Positions 1 to 6,481 of a stretch of DNA of 18,798 nt are shown piece by piece. Numbering within the stretch: position 1 is the first letter of the stretch; every line of letters starts with the position of its first letter. The translations under genes were made by a program, and so were the position numbers. The DNA is from Bacillota bacterium (GTDB lineage Bacteria > Bacillota_B > Desulfitobacteriia > Desulfitobacteriales > Desulfitobacteriaceae), in the NCBI GenBank assembly GCA_021779415.1, contig JAJYAS010000004.1, positions 1-18,798 of the forward strand, read 5' to 3'. A model generated the notes under the pieces. That model did no database searches, was not told the origin of the DNA, and saw nothing but the letters and a program-made list of their open reading frames with translations.

Positions 1-835
1 CCCTAAAGTTTCTTAATGTCACAGCCACCTCCGCACCAAACAATACTATTATGCAGACGATATAAACCCAGAATGTAAACAACATAATAAATGTTAGGCT
101 TCCATAGATCATTTCGTACTGCCCCAGGTGAAGTGAATACCAAACGAACACTTCACGAGAAAGGTATATTCCAAGTGTCGAAACCATGGCGCCAATCAAG
201 AGATAGGAATTCCTGATAGTTTGCGATGGCAAGAAACGATAACAAAAATGGCAAGTCAATAACAACAATAACGGAAACGACATGCGAGAGATGTCATGAA
301 AAAGTGTTAGCCAGAAAGTTAAGTTGCCATTCGTGAAAATTCTTTGTACCAACGCGAGTGATACGGTTGTTGCCGATGATGTAACAACGGTCAAAGACAA
401 TAATATTCCGAGAATACTAAAGCCCACCAGGTATTGCATGAAAAATGACCGACGATGAGGGATTTCCCATATCATGTCAAGAATCTGCTGAAATGAGACA
501 AATCCACCCACAGTGGTCCAAAGCAAGCCAATCACACCAACTATACCGACTTGCTTGGAACCCAATGCGACCAACCTTGATACATTTTCAACAATATATA
601 ATTTCGCATCCGGTAGGGTCGGGACATATGATTGCAAAATATTTAACAAGAAATTTTGTACTGACGTATTTGGAACGAAAATCGAGGCGCCGTATATAAG
701 CAGAAGAGCCAGCGGAATCATAGCTGAAAGTCCGAAAAAGGCAATGACGGCTGCCAAGGCAACGATATTATGTTTAATGATTGAATTTATCAGACATTGT
801 AGAAAGTGTTTAATAGGTTTAAAATACAAATACAT
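1..835 (-). CDS. YihY/BrkB-family inner membrane protein (3' end outside window)
   Basis: The minus strand is open from an ATG at 835 to the left edge, giving about 278 residues with no stop. The start is preceded by AAGGGGG at a normal distance. The N-terminus reads MYLYFKPIKHFLQ, followed by a long hydrophobic helix with the AVIAFFGLSAMIPLALL pattern typical of the YihY/BrkB (UPF0761) family, where the segment is usually A-x-x-F-x-x-x-x-S-x-x-P. Further membrane segments follow, and the last visible residues include LFGAEVAV, matching the conserved G-A-E near the family C-terminus. These are multi-spanning proteins of uncertain function, once mislabelled ribonuclease BN. Only a few C-terminal residues should be missing. 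An inverted repeat lies in the upstream region. Confidence 0.85.
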   Translation of the reverse strand, partial: MYLYFKPIKHFLQCLINSIIKHNIVALAAVIAFFGLSAMIPLALLLIYGASIFVPNTSVQNFLLNILQSYVPTLPDAKLYIVENVSRLVALGSKQVGIVGVIGLLWTTVGGFVSFQQILDMIWEIPHRRSFFMQYLVGFSILGILLSLTVVTSSATTVSLALVQRIFTNGNLTFWLTLFHDISRMSFPLLLLLTCHFCYRFLPSQTIRNSYLLIGAMVSTLGIYLSREVFVWYSLHLGQYEMIYGSLTFIMLFTFWVYIVCIIVLFGAEVAVTLRNFR

Positions 836-890
836 TTTGTATGCCCCCTTGTCTATCCTTCATCTAACAGTGGGCTAGTTAACAATACTT

Positions 891-919
891 AGGTCACCTG
901 TTTGAACTCAGGTGGCCTT
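891..919. repeat. Inverted repeat upstream of the BrkB gene
   Basis: AGGTCACCTG is followed eight bases later by CAGGTGGCCT, giving ten paired positions with one G-T wobble. No T run follows on either strand, so this is not a standard terminator. It lies about 55 bases upstream of the BrkB start codon and could be an operator or a leader hairpin. Its function is not known. Confidence 0.5.
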
Positions 920-1150
920 GGAAAATTAGAATATGAGTATTAGGTCGAAAGTAACCGTTTCTAATAATTGGAATAAAACTTGTCCCATCATAAGGCGAAC
1001 CCTTTGCCATCTTTCTTTATTCTAGCCAAGTTTTTTAACTATTATATCTACGCTGACGCACAAAGACAGGGAATTAAGAATGAATACAAATGGGTTTTGC
1101 TAATCGAGGACATGAAAACCTTTGGGCAGACGCCTAGAAGGCCATCAGCC

Positions 1151-1164
1151 GTTTCGCGCGAAAC
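1151..1164. promoter_or_regulatory. parS-like perfect palindrome
   Basis: GTTTCGCGCGAAAC is a perfect 14-base palindrome. It shares the outer GTTTC and GAAAC arms with the ParB binding site parS (consensus TGTTTCACGTGAAACA), but its centre is GCGC in place of ACGT and its left flanking base is C, not T. It may be a degenerate parS, a site for another ParB/Noc-type protein, or chance. Confidence 0.3.
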
Positions 1165-1206
1165 ATCGTCGATTGCAATCATCTTTTCGAAACTTCAGAT
1201 GGAAAT

Positions 1207-1257
1207 AGATAATAGAATTCGACCAGGCATTTCTAGCCTGGTCGAATTCTATTATCT
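1207..1257. repeat. 22-bp perfect hairpin (EcoRI-site-containing inverted repeat)
   Basis: The arms at 1207-1228 and 1236-1257 are exact reverse complements over 22 bases, with a 7-base loop (ATTTCTA). Each arm contains GAATTCGACCAGGC or its complement. Neither side has a proper T run, so it is an unusual terminator if it is one. It lies about 105 bases downstream of the 25-residue peptide gene on the minus strand and could cap or stabilise that mRNA's 3' end. It could also be a copy of a dispersed palindromic element, which one window cannot show. Confidence 0.85.
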
Positions 1258-1362
1258 TAGAAAATTCACCTAAGGCTAAGAACGTACCAACGTGGGACGC
1301 CACTACCATTAGGACCAATGTGTGGTGGAGCATTTTCTCCATTTCTGAAAGAAGATCTCGGA

Positions 1363-1440
1363 TTAGAAAACAATGCCCATGGCAATAAGAATAAGAATAG
1401 AAACAACTACGATAGCAATACCAGCACAACCAAATAACAT
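1363..1440 (-). CDS. 25-residue hydrophobic peptide, YjcZ-like small sporulation-type protein
   Basis: A very strong ribosome binding site (GGAGG, eight bases before the ATG) precedes a 25-codon frame that ends in TAA. The peptide begins MLFGCAGIAIVVVSILIL and continues to a C-terminal MGIVF, so nearly its whole length is one membrane helix after a short Gly/Cys-containing start. Small proteins of this build (short Gly-rich start, then a hydrophobic V/I/L stretch) occur in spore formers as YjcZ-family proteins. That family link is a resemblance in composition and size, not an identified motif. No convincing promoter was picked. The 22-bp hairpin at 1207-1257 lies downstream. It might instead be a small membrane toxin or a modulator of another membrane protein. 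Confidence 0.6.
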   Translation of the reverse strand: MLFGCAGIAIVVVSILILIAMGIVF

Positions 1441-1599
1441 TGTCACACCCTCCTTTTCCAATATATTACATAATATTCTTTGCATCCTTACTTGACACAA
1501 AATGGAAGTGACACATGTTAAGGACATATATTGAGATATATAGGCTTAATGCTTAGAGTCTGCTAAATTGGGTTTATTTGCCTCTTAACTATTACCTAA

Positions 1600-1902
1600 T
1601 GTAGAGCGAGTTACATAGGGACGCTAAGGAAATGGGATAGCCTTGTAACTTATTCCACTGTAAAAGTAACCATAAGAGAGGTCGACGAAACCAATATCAT
1701 AGTGCCCGGGAAAGCAAAAGGATTGTGGACAAGAATGGCATATTCTTTCACAGATTCGATGAAGCAATTAGTAGAAGCAACACAAAATTTTATTGTGTTG
1801 CTTGTTGCAATGTTACCTTTCCTTGTAGTATTGGGTATTATCATTACTGTGGGTTGTTTATCAGAAAGAAGTATAGGAAATGGCAATCAGAAAAAGATGT
1901 AA
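1600..1902 (+). pseudogene. C-terminal remnant of a DUF4349 protein
   Basis: The frame is open from just after a TAA at 1597-1599 to the stop at 1900-1902. It reads TYSTVKVTIREV, then GLWTRMAYSFTDSMKQLV, then a hydrophobic segment LLVAMLPFLVVLGIIITV. This order (the Y-S-T-V/I-x-V-x-I-x-E strand, a W-x-R amphipathic helix, and a terminal membrane helix with L-P-F) is the C-terminal signature of DUF4349 lipoprotein-like membrane proteins, which normally have some 200 more residues in front. No start codon with a ribosome binding site and no N-terminal signal peptide are present. It is best read as the surviving 3' end of a deleted gene. It converges on the DUF1385 gene. Confidence 0.6.
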
Positions 1903-1945
1903 ATCGGAATTAGGGTTAAAGGCTAAAGCATAAACTAGTAGATTG

Positions 1946-2650
1946 CTACCGTAATCTATCACATTCAATAGCCTTGGATAATGTTGCAATAGCCAATCGT
2001 AATTGATCTTCAGTTGGCTCCGCGGTCACAATGTATTTTTGAATGAACCCGGCAATTAGAAAAGCTGGTTTTAAACGCTTGTGTCGAGAACTCCAGTTAA
2101 AAATCTCGTAACCAATAGAACAGGCGACAACATATGTGAAAAATGGAATCGTAACAGAAGATAACAAAAACACAATTGGTAACAATATTACGGCCAAATT
2201 AGTTCCACATCGTTCACTTACTCGACTAGCATCCCTTACCGCACTTAATGAAAGATCAGACCCACTTGTATAAATGTTAAAAGCTTTATGCTCAGCTCCA
2301 TGGAATTGCCAAAGTTGCTTTAGGATAAATACTAGTATAACGACAAATCCGCACAATGCGAACATCGGCCAGATCGATTCAGAAACGACCATATCATTAG
2401 AAGGTGATACCCAATCCCACGGTATAGCGAGGAAAAGGACAATAACGAGAAACATCTTAAGATTAAGCTTTACCAACTTAGAAACCCCACGCAAGAGAGG
2501 AACTTTGTCCATTAAATTAAATACCCGAATGCCGGGCAATCGTTGCACCTTGATAGATATATCCCCTTGTATTAGCTTCCCGCGGACTACGTGTGTATTG
2601 GTGGCAAATGTAATTCCATTTATATGAGCTCGCCCTCCGATGACCGCCAA
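1946..2650 (-). CDS. DUF1385 family membrane protein (short YqhQ-like)
   Basis: The protein carries the DUF1385 hallmarks. Near residue 6 is GGRAHINGITF (family G-G-Q-A-x-x-E-G-V), then PLLRGVSKL, a membrane segment, WQFHGAEHKAFNIY around residues 115-127, and RVSERCGTNLAVILLP around 143-158, followed by further hydrophobic helices. I place the start at TTG 2650 because an AGGAG lies nine bases upstream. A TTG three codons earlier, at 2659, directly abuts that AGGAG. At about 234 residues it is shorter than Bacillus YqhQ (roughly 320), and its N-terminal G-G motif is divergent (R-A-H-I-N-G in place of Q-A-V-x-E-G). The biochemical role of the family is not established. The gene stands alone and ends facing the DUF4349 remnant. 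Confidence 0.85.
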   Translation of the reverse strand: MAVIGGRAHINGITFATNTHVVRGKLIQGDISIKVQRLPGIRVFNLMDKVPLLRGVSKLVKLNLKMFLVIVLFLAIPWDWVSPSNDMVVSESIWPMFALCGFVVILVFILKQLWQFHGAEHKAFNIYTSGSDLSLSAVRDASRVSERCGTNLAVILLPIVFLLSSVTIPFFTYVVACSIGYEIFNWSSRHKRLKPAFLIAGFIQKYIVTAEPTEDQLRLAIATLSKAIECDRLR

Positions 2651-3355
2651 TCGTCTCAACTCCTGTCAACAAAACCTCACAAGTTAAGGTTTTACATTAC
2701 TAAAGCAAAAATAGCACAACCTTTAAACAGATTCTATCATCTTAAATCTCTTCTCGAGCAACATTAAAAGCCTGCTTGAGAATTTGTTTTACATCGGATT
2801 TAAAATCGTCTTTGTACCAAAAATCCAATGAAATGAGAAAAGCAATTTTCCATTATTAGGTTTAACATATTCTTCATATGAAGTTCATGGAACGTTAACA
2901 AATTTATTCTAAGATAAGAACAACAGAGGATTACACGCTATTTTAGCGGTTAACATAAAACTAGCATCTTTTCAATTTTCTTTTCTCCTCCTTCTTTAAT
3001 ACCCCTCCTAGCGAGGGGATTTCTTATTGAGTGAAGCAAAGTCAAACTCTCGTCGGAACGTATAATCATCCATGCCTTCCGACCTACTTGATTGCATCTC
3101 GTAATGGTCATCCATTTTCTAAGGCAAGCTATCATCAGGGTTCATCTATACTATGAACGTTCCAGAGGAGTTTTTGAAACAAGTCAACAACGATGCTTTA
3201 TTACATGTACGTACGTCTAAACGGTGACTTGTCTGAAAATGATGTATAATAAGAGGGTGATCTTTGTCTTGGCAAAGGTTATCCTCTTGAATTTTATGTA
3301 TAGTCGGGGCGGGGACCGTATCTTCGAAAAAATAATTGTAAGTTGGGGTGAATGT
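2651..3355. other. Long intergenic region with a possible gene scrap on the minus strand
   Basis: About 700 bases with no complete gene. The minus strand from 2852 down to a TAA at 2742-2744 encodes some 36 residues of protein-like composition (LDFWYKDDFKSDVKQIL, then QAFNVAREEI). It has no start and is blocked upstream by two stops; it might be the tail of a TetR-type regulator, but I cannot confirm this. A GC hairpin (CCCCTC, five-base loop, GAGGGG) sits at 3002-3018 and a CGCTA/TAGCG hairpin at about 2937-2949. A strong Shine-Dalgarno-like AAGGAGGAG on the minus strand near 2990 leads to no useful frame. The 3251-3288 hairpin is listed separately. Confidence 0.5.
3251..3288 (+). repeat. 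16-bp leader hairpin upstream of the EamA transporter
   Basis: AAGAGGGTGATCTTTG at 3251-3266 and CAAAGGTTATCCTCTT at 3273-3288 can pair along all 16 positions, three of them as G-U wobbles, around the loop TCTTGG. A TATAAT lies directly before it at 3245-3250, with no good -35 at the right distance. If that is the -10, transcription would start inside the left arm, which favours an operator role. If transcription starts further upstream, the hairpin is part of the mRNA leader, 67 bases before the chosen GTG start. No T run follows, so simple termination is unlikely. Confidence 0.65.
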
Positions 3356-4207
3356 GTGAGCAGTAAATTCAAAATAATATTTGTCATGATTATTTGGGGT
3401 AGCATAGGTGTTTTTGCTCGTAATATTTCAATTTCTCCGATATTACTTGCTTTTAGCAGAGCGATCATTGCACTACCAGTTGTTTATTTTTTTATTAGGA
3501 GGGATAAACAAAACTTATTCTCGTTTATCAAGAGCAAAAGTGCAATGCCCGTAATGCTAAGTGGAATGTTAATAGGACTTGCATGGGTAGTACTCTTTAT
3601 GGCATACCGCTTTACAAGCGTAGCCAATGCAACCTTGGTATACAATATGTGTCCCATTTATGTGTTGATTTTAGCACCAATTCTATTAAAGGAAAAACTC
3701 TCTTCTCATCAAGTTCTAAGTGTTGTAATTGCATTTTGTGGGTTGATTTTAATAGTGGCAACATCGCTAAATATTAAAGAGGCTAATTTAATGGGTATTT
3801 CATTCGGGGCAGTGTCGGGAATGTTATATGCTATCATTGTGCTTATTAACCGTAAGTTTGGAACTCATATTCCTATACAATCAGCTACCTTTATCCAACT
3901 AATGATGGCAGCGGCGATTTTGGCGCCACTTGTTATATTTGAAGGTCCAATCCACCAGTGGACTTCATTAGACCTACATGGAATTGTTATGTTGCTTATT
4001 TTGGGGATTGTACATACGGGGCTTGCGTATCAAATGTATTTTTCAAGTTATACGGAACTTTCCTCTACTACCGTAGCTCTATATAGTTACTTAGATCCGG
4101 TATTTGCAATAATATTTGCAGTAGCTATTTTAGGGGAACCATTTGGAATCTATCAAATAATAGGAGGAGCACTTATATTGGGATCAACGTTGATTTCAAA
4201 CAAATAG
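3356..4207 (+). CDS. EamA/DMT-family transporter, ten membrane helices
   Basis: A 283-residue polytopic membrane protein with two EamA (DUF6) repeats. The first begins at the N-terminus (IIFVMIIWGSIGVFARNI and SPILLAFSRAIIALP) and the second starts near residue 148 (NLMGISFGAVSGMLYAII). The end of the second repeat has the typical YLDPVFAIIFAVAILGE followed by a final helix. Drug/metabolite-family exporters of this type move amino acids, nucleobases or other small metabolites, but the substrate cannot be read from sequence. I chose GTG 3356 because GGGGTG precedes it and the protein then begins as family members do. An ATG-less extension back to 3224 stays open but runs through the leader hairpin and adds a non-family N-terminus. 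The 48-residue peptide gene follows 91 bases later and may share the transcript. Confidence 0.88.
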   Translation: MSSKFKIIFVMIIWGSIGVFARNISISPILLAFSRAIIALPVVYFFIRRDKQNLFSFIKSKSAMPVMLSGMLIGLAWVVLFMAYRFTSVANATLVYNMCPIYVLILAPILLKEKLSSHQVLSVVIAFCGLILIVATSLNIKEANLMGISFGAVSGMLYAIIVLINRKFGTHIPIQSATFIQLMMAAAILAPLVIFEGPIHQWTSLDLHGIVMLLILGIVHTGLAYQMYFSSYTELSSTTVALYSYLDPVFAIIFAVAILGEPFGIYQIIGGALILGSTLISNK

Positions 4208-4298
4208 AAAGAGAACCCTATAATGGCATAAATTAACGTTTTAGAATTCTGCCTTTTGCAGAAACTAAATTTAGATTTAATGTAAAGGAGATTAGAAT

Positions 4299-4445
4299 AT
4301 GGCAACCTTAGGTAAAAGTAGCAATACAAATTTCTTACCACGAGGAAATACTCCTAAACCAGGAATAATAACACCAAAGTCAAAAGTATTAGCAGAAAAG
4401 ACGGATATCCCAACTAATGAAAATGCAGATCCTAGTCATGGTTGA
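4299..4445 (+). CDS. 48-residue proline-rich hydrophilic peptide, unknown function
   Basis: AAAGGAG eight bases before the ATG leads a 48-codon frame that stops directly before a strong terminator, so the unit has all the marks of a real small gene. The peptide starts MATLGKSSNTNFLPRG, has several P-K-P and T-P-K repeats in its middle and ends NADPSHG. It has no cysteine, no membrane helix and no signal peptide, and is probably disordered. A 6-bp hairpin (TTCTGC/GCAGAA, 4247-4263) lies in the 91-base gap after the transporter, without a T run, so read-through from the transporter is possible. I do not recognise a family. A ribosomally made secreted or modified peptide is conceivable next to an exporter, but no modification enzyme is nearby. 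A small spore or stress protein is equally possible. Confidence 0.65.
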   Translation: MATLGKSSNTNFLPRGNTPKPGIITPKSKVLAEKTDIPTNENADPSHG

Positions 4446-4458
4446 TTATTCAAATCTC

Positions 4459-4487
4459 ACAGGACGGCTTTGGCTGTCCTGTTTTTT
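4459..4487 (+). terminator. Rho-independent terminator after the 48-residue peptide gene
   Basis: ACAGGACGGC pairs with GCTGTCCTGT (ten positions, one G-U) around the loop TTTG and is followed by six T residues. It starts 14 bases after the stop codon. Confidence 0.92.
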
Positions 4488-4718
4488 GACCACATAAAAT
4501 TTACCCAGGGGATATGGCTGGAGACCGCCACCTGAAGGAAAATTCTGCCGTTCAATTGAAACCAAGCACGGTAAACGGAGATCTGAAAATTTGCCTACCG
4601 TTACAATGCCATAAATATACGCAAGTTGTGCCCGGTGATGATTGTCATACATACTTTTCGAAACATAGAATGACCTGGGACTAAAATTATCCCCGCTAAA
4701 TTTGTCATAATTTTTCTC

Positions 4719-4746
4719 TTGAATTATTTGTGAATAATACTACAAT
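4719..4746 (+). promoter_or_regulatory. Sigma-A-type promoter for the 96-residue protein
   Basis: TTGAAT at 4719-4724 and TACAAT at 4741-4746 are 16 bases apart and lie just over 30 bases upstream of the GTG start at 4779. Confidence 0.5.
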
Positions 4747-4778
4747 ATATCCATCCCATATAATCAGGAGGGTTTCTT

Positions 4779-5069
4779 GTGACTAAAGATGTTTTTGCTA
4801 AATCTCTGGATTATCTGAGCTATGACACATTGAAATCTGAAAGTACCCTCATCTTGCGCCATAATGACTATTATCACTACGTGGTTGAGTCTAGTAACGG
4901 CTTTGTTATCTGGGTAGATACGCCTCATTATTGCCGCAATGTCGCAACCTTCAAATCTTTCGAAGAAGCAAGAAATTATATTTTAGGTACTCCAAAACAT
5001 CATCGCAGATTTCGTGATCTGTTCCATCATCGGATTGGCCTAAGTGAAGTGACGCGTCAGTTGATCTGA
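4779..5069 (+). CDS. Hypothetical 96-residue protein
   Basis: Starts with GTG, eight bases after AGGAGG. The protein begins MTKDVFAKSLDYLSYD. Its middle looks like a small mixed alpha/beta domain: strands SESTLILRHNDYYHYVVE and GFVIWVDTP, then a helix SFEEARNYIL. The tail is basic and histidine-rich (KHHRRFRDLFHHRIGL). No signal peptide or membrane segment is present, so it should be cytoplasmic. I recognise no named family. It is bracketed by its own likely promoter and the promoter of the next gene, so it appears monocistronic. The His/Arg-rich tail could bind nucleic acid or metal, but that is only a guess from composition. Confidence 0.7.
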   Translation: MTKDVFAKSLDYLSYDTLKSESTLILRHNDYYHYVVESSNGFVIWVDTPHYCRNVATFKSFEEARNYILGTPKHHRRFRDLFHHRIGLSEVTRQLI

Positions 5070-5156
5070 CACTGCTAATTCCACATTGTTGTTTAAGAAA
5101 GCGGTTAATGGTCGATAACGAAATTAGATTATGCCACTATTGATTGAATATAGACA

Positions 5157-5184
5157 TTGTTTTAAGGTAATGTTAGACTATATT
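5157..5184 (+). promoter_or_regulatory. Candidate promoter for the 70-residue protein
   Basis: TTGTTT at 5157-5162 and TATATT at 5179-5184 are 16 bases apart, about 40 bases before the start codon. Confidence 0.4.
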
Positions 5185-5224
5185 TGTGAACTATAGTGCG
5201 ATTGAAAAAAGGAGGGCATAATTT

Positions 5225-5437
5225 ATGTTTGTTAGAAATACTGCATTCGAAACAAGCCCATCCCTTCGCCACCAGTACCAGTTCCAAGTCGGAGACCGTG
5301 TCGAGACGATCAATCACTGCAAAGGAACGGTCGTCAGAGTTGATATTGATGAAAATGGAGTATTTGTTGTAGTGCGGTTAGATATTCTATGCGGCGAATT
5401 TGCATACGACCCTTATGATCTGGAAATAATTCAATGA
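5225..5437 (+). CDS. Small KOW/SH3-barrel-like protein, 70 residues
   Basis: GGAGGG with good spacing precedes the ATG. After an 18-residue lead the sequence runs FQVGDRVETINHCKGTVV, RVDIDENGVFVVVRLD and ends YDPYDLEIIQ. V-G-D-x-V followed by G-x-V-x-x-V and a V-V-x-L-D strand is the pattern of small five-stranded SH3-like barrels, and the terminal D-P-Y-D-L-E is common in such single-domain proteins of Firmicutes. This fold assignment comes from the pattern only, and no specific function follows. Two cysteines are present (CKG and ILCGE). It is probably monocistronic: a candidate promoter lies in front and a strong terminator about 85 bases behind. Confidence 0.72.
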   Translation: MFVRNTAFETSPSLRHQYQFQVGDRVETINHCKGTVVRVDIDENGVFVVVRLDILCGEFAYDPYDLEIIQ

Positions 5438-5452
5438 CATTATTGTTCTGAA

Positions 5453-5518
5453 CTGAAATACACCTTAAGGTAACCTGAAATATATCTTAAGAAAAACTGA
5501 AAGATGATTGAAAATGAG
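5453..5518. repeat. Three tandem 22-base units, progressively decayed
   Basis: CTGAAA recurs at 5453, 5475 and 5497, exactly 22 bases apart. Units one and two share CTGAAATA, then C/T-rich bases and CTTAAG; the third keeps only the start. The array lies between the 70-residue gene's stop and its terminator. Confidence 0.6.
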
Positions 5519-5522
5519 ACGT

Positions 5523-5562
5523 TCCTACATCCGAATAATCTATCGGGTGTAGGATATTTTTT
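5523..5562 (+). terminator. Rho-independent terminator after the 70-residue protein gene
   Basis: TCCTACATCCGA (5523-5534) pairs with TCGGGTGTAGGA (5543-5554), twelve positions with one wobble, followed by TATTTTTT. Confidence 0.9.
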
Positions 5563-5671
5563 GACAGAATTAGGTTCCCATAAGCCACGGACGTCTTACT
5601 ATTTGGACTACTTTATCTTGACACCATCAACAGGAAAGCTGTTCATGCACGTGGTTCAGTAAATAGGCGAT

Positions 5672-5702
5672 TTGTTTATTATTCGAAGAATTATGATATA
5701 AT
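5672..5702 (+). promoter_or_regulatory. Extended -10 promoter for the universal stress protein
   Basis: TGATATAAT at 5694-5702 is a perfect -10 with a TGn extension. A TTGTTT at 5672-5677 is 19 bases upstream, a poor spacing that the extended -10 could compensate for. The ATG follows 32 bases downstream. Confidence 0.55.
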
Positions 5703-5734
5703 TCTAAATAAATTATTTATAAGGAGGTCTTTAT

Positions 5735-6313
5735 ATGACTGATGATAAGTTTAAAGTGCTCCTCTATTCCGATGGATCTCATCAAGCTTTTTCAGCAGCC
5801 GTTTACGCTGCGACGCTGTTACAGAATATGCCCAATATGCATTTAACTGTCTTGCATATACACGATCGTGATGTGGTTTTTGAAGAAAAAGAATGTAGTT
5901 GGATCCATACTTGGCCAGTTAGCCCCACCTCGGAATGGGTTAAACATGTTCTCGATGAATCTAATATGGAAATACAAAAAGAGTATAATGCAATACTATC
6001 AAAAACCAATGAAATATTCTGCAATCATAAATATAACGTCAATCATCAAGAGCTATTTTCAAATACAAGACTTTCGGAAATATCCGACACTGTTGATCTT
6101 ATCCTTGATTATACAACAAGAAATTCATTTGATTTAATAGTTATGGGTACACGGGGGCATTCGAATTTACAAGGGTTGATTTTGGGTAGTTTGGCACATA
6201 CTGTCCTTAACAGGTCTATTATACCCGTGATGTTAATCAAGAAACTTCCCCAAGAGTTTATTGATCGTTACTTGTCCAGAACCAGTCTAACCTCCTTACG
6301 AAGAATCAAATAA
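5735..6313 (+). CDS. Universal stress protein (UspA family), ATP-binding type
   Basis: AAGGAGG precedes the ATG. The protein is a 192-residue single Usp domain. Strand 1 is VLLYSDGSHQAF (residues 8-19) with the usual Asp-Gly-Ser. The ATP-binding loop at 138-152 is GTRGHSNLQGLILGS, exactly G-x2-G-x9-G-S, followed by the NRSIIPVMLIK strand. Members with this loop bind ATP and act in general stress, starvation or redox survival in the cytoplasm. It is longer than the usual 140-160 residues, with an insertion around residues 50-100 (FEEKECSWIHTWP) and a basic C-terminal tail. The gene has its own promoter and terminator. Confidence 0.92.
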   Translation: MTDDKFKVLLYSDGSHQAFSAAVYAATLLQNMPNMHLTVLHIHDRDVVFEEKECSWIHTWPVSPTSEWVKHVLDESNMEIQKEYNAILSKTNEIFCNHKYNVNHQELFSNTRLSEISDTVDLILDYTTRNSFDLIVMGTRGHSNLQGLILGSLAHTVLNRSIIPVMLIKKLPQEFIDRYLSRTSLTSLRRIK

Positions 6314-6345
6314 ACTACTAAAAATAATTCACTTGCTATAGAGCT

Positions 6346-6392
6346 AACATCACTACACTCGGACAAGCTACCGGTTTGTAGTGATGTTTTTT
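6346..6392 (+). terminator. Rho-independent terminator after the universal stress protein gene
   Basis: AACATCACTACA (6346-6357) is an exact reverse complement of TGTAGTGATGTT (6377-6388), followed by a six-T run. The 19-base loop contains a short CGG/CCG inner pairing. It may also slow transcription of the convergent gene on the other strand. Confidence 0.9.
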
Positions 6393-6481
6393 ATGAAAAT
6401 GCATTCCAGTATGCTTCACTTCGCTATACAGACAGTGATGCAGAAAGGCAACCTTACCTGGCATGGGATAATGACGTCCAT

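Larger units (their letters stand above)
836..1362. other. Intergenic region with palindromes, no supported gene
   Basis: No reading frame in these roughly 530 bases has both a credible ribosome binding site and protein-like composition. The region holds three notable palindromes: a 10-bp-arm inverted repeat at 891-918, a 14-bp perfect palindrome at 1151-1164, and a 22-bp-arm hairpin at 1207-1257. It separates two minus-strand genes and would form the upstream region of the BrkB gene. Confidence 0.6.

Noticed and set aside
980..1273. 97-codon plus-strand frame across the palindromes
   Set aside because: It has no ribosome binding site, runs through the 22-bp hairpin, and its composition is not protein-like.
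1145..1429. 94-codon minus-strand frame rich in Tyr/Cys at its start
   Set aside because: It is an out-of-frame shadow of the 25-residue peptide gene, whose own frame has the correctly spaced ribosome binding site and a clean hydrophobic helix.
3002..3018. GC hairpin as a terminator
   Set aside because: Six-base stem with no T run on either strand and no gene ending nearby.
3153..3227. 24-codon frame starting MNVPEEFLKQV
   Set aside because: No ribosome binding site, no family resemblance, and too short to support without either.
4446..4652. 68-codon minus-strand frame downstream of the 48-residue peptide gene
   Set aside because: It reads back through the intrinsic terminator and has no ribosome binding site.
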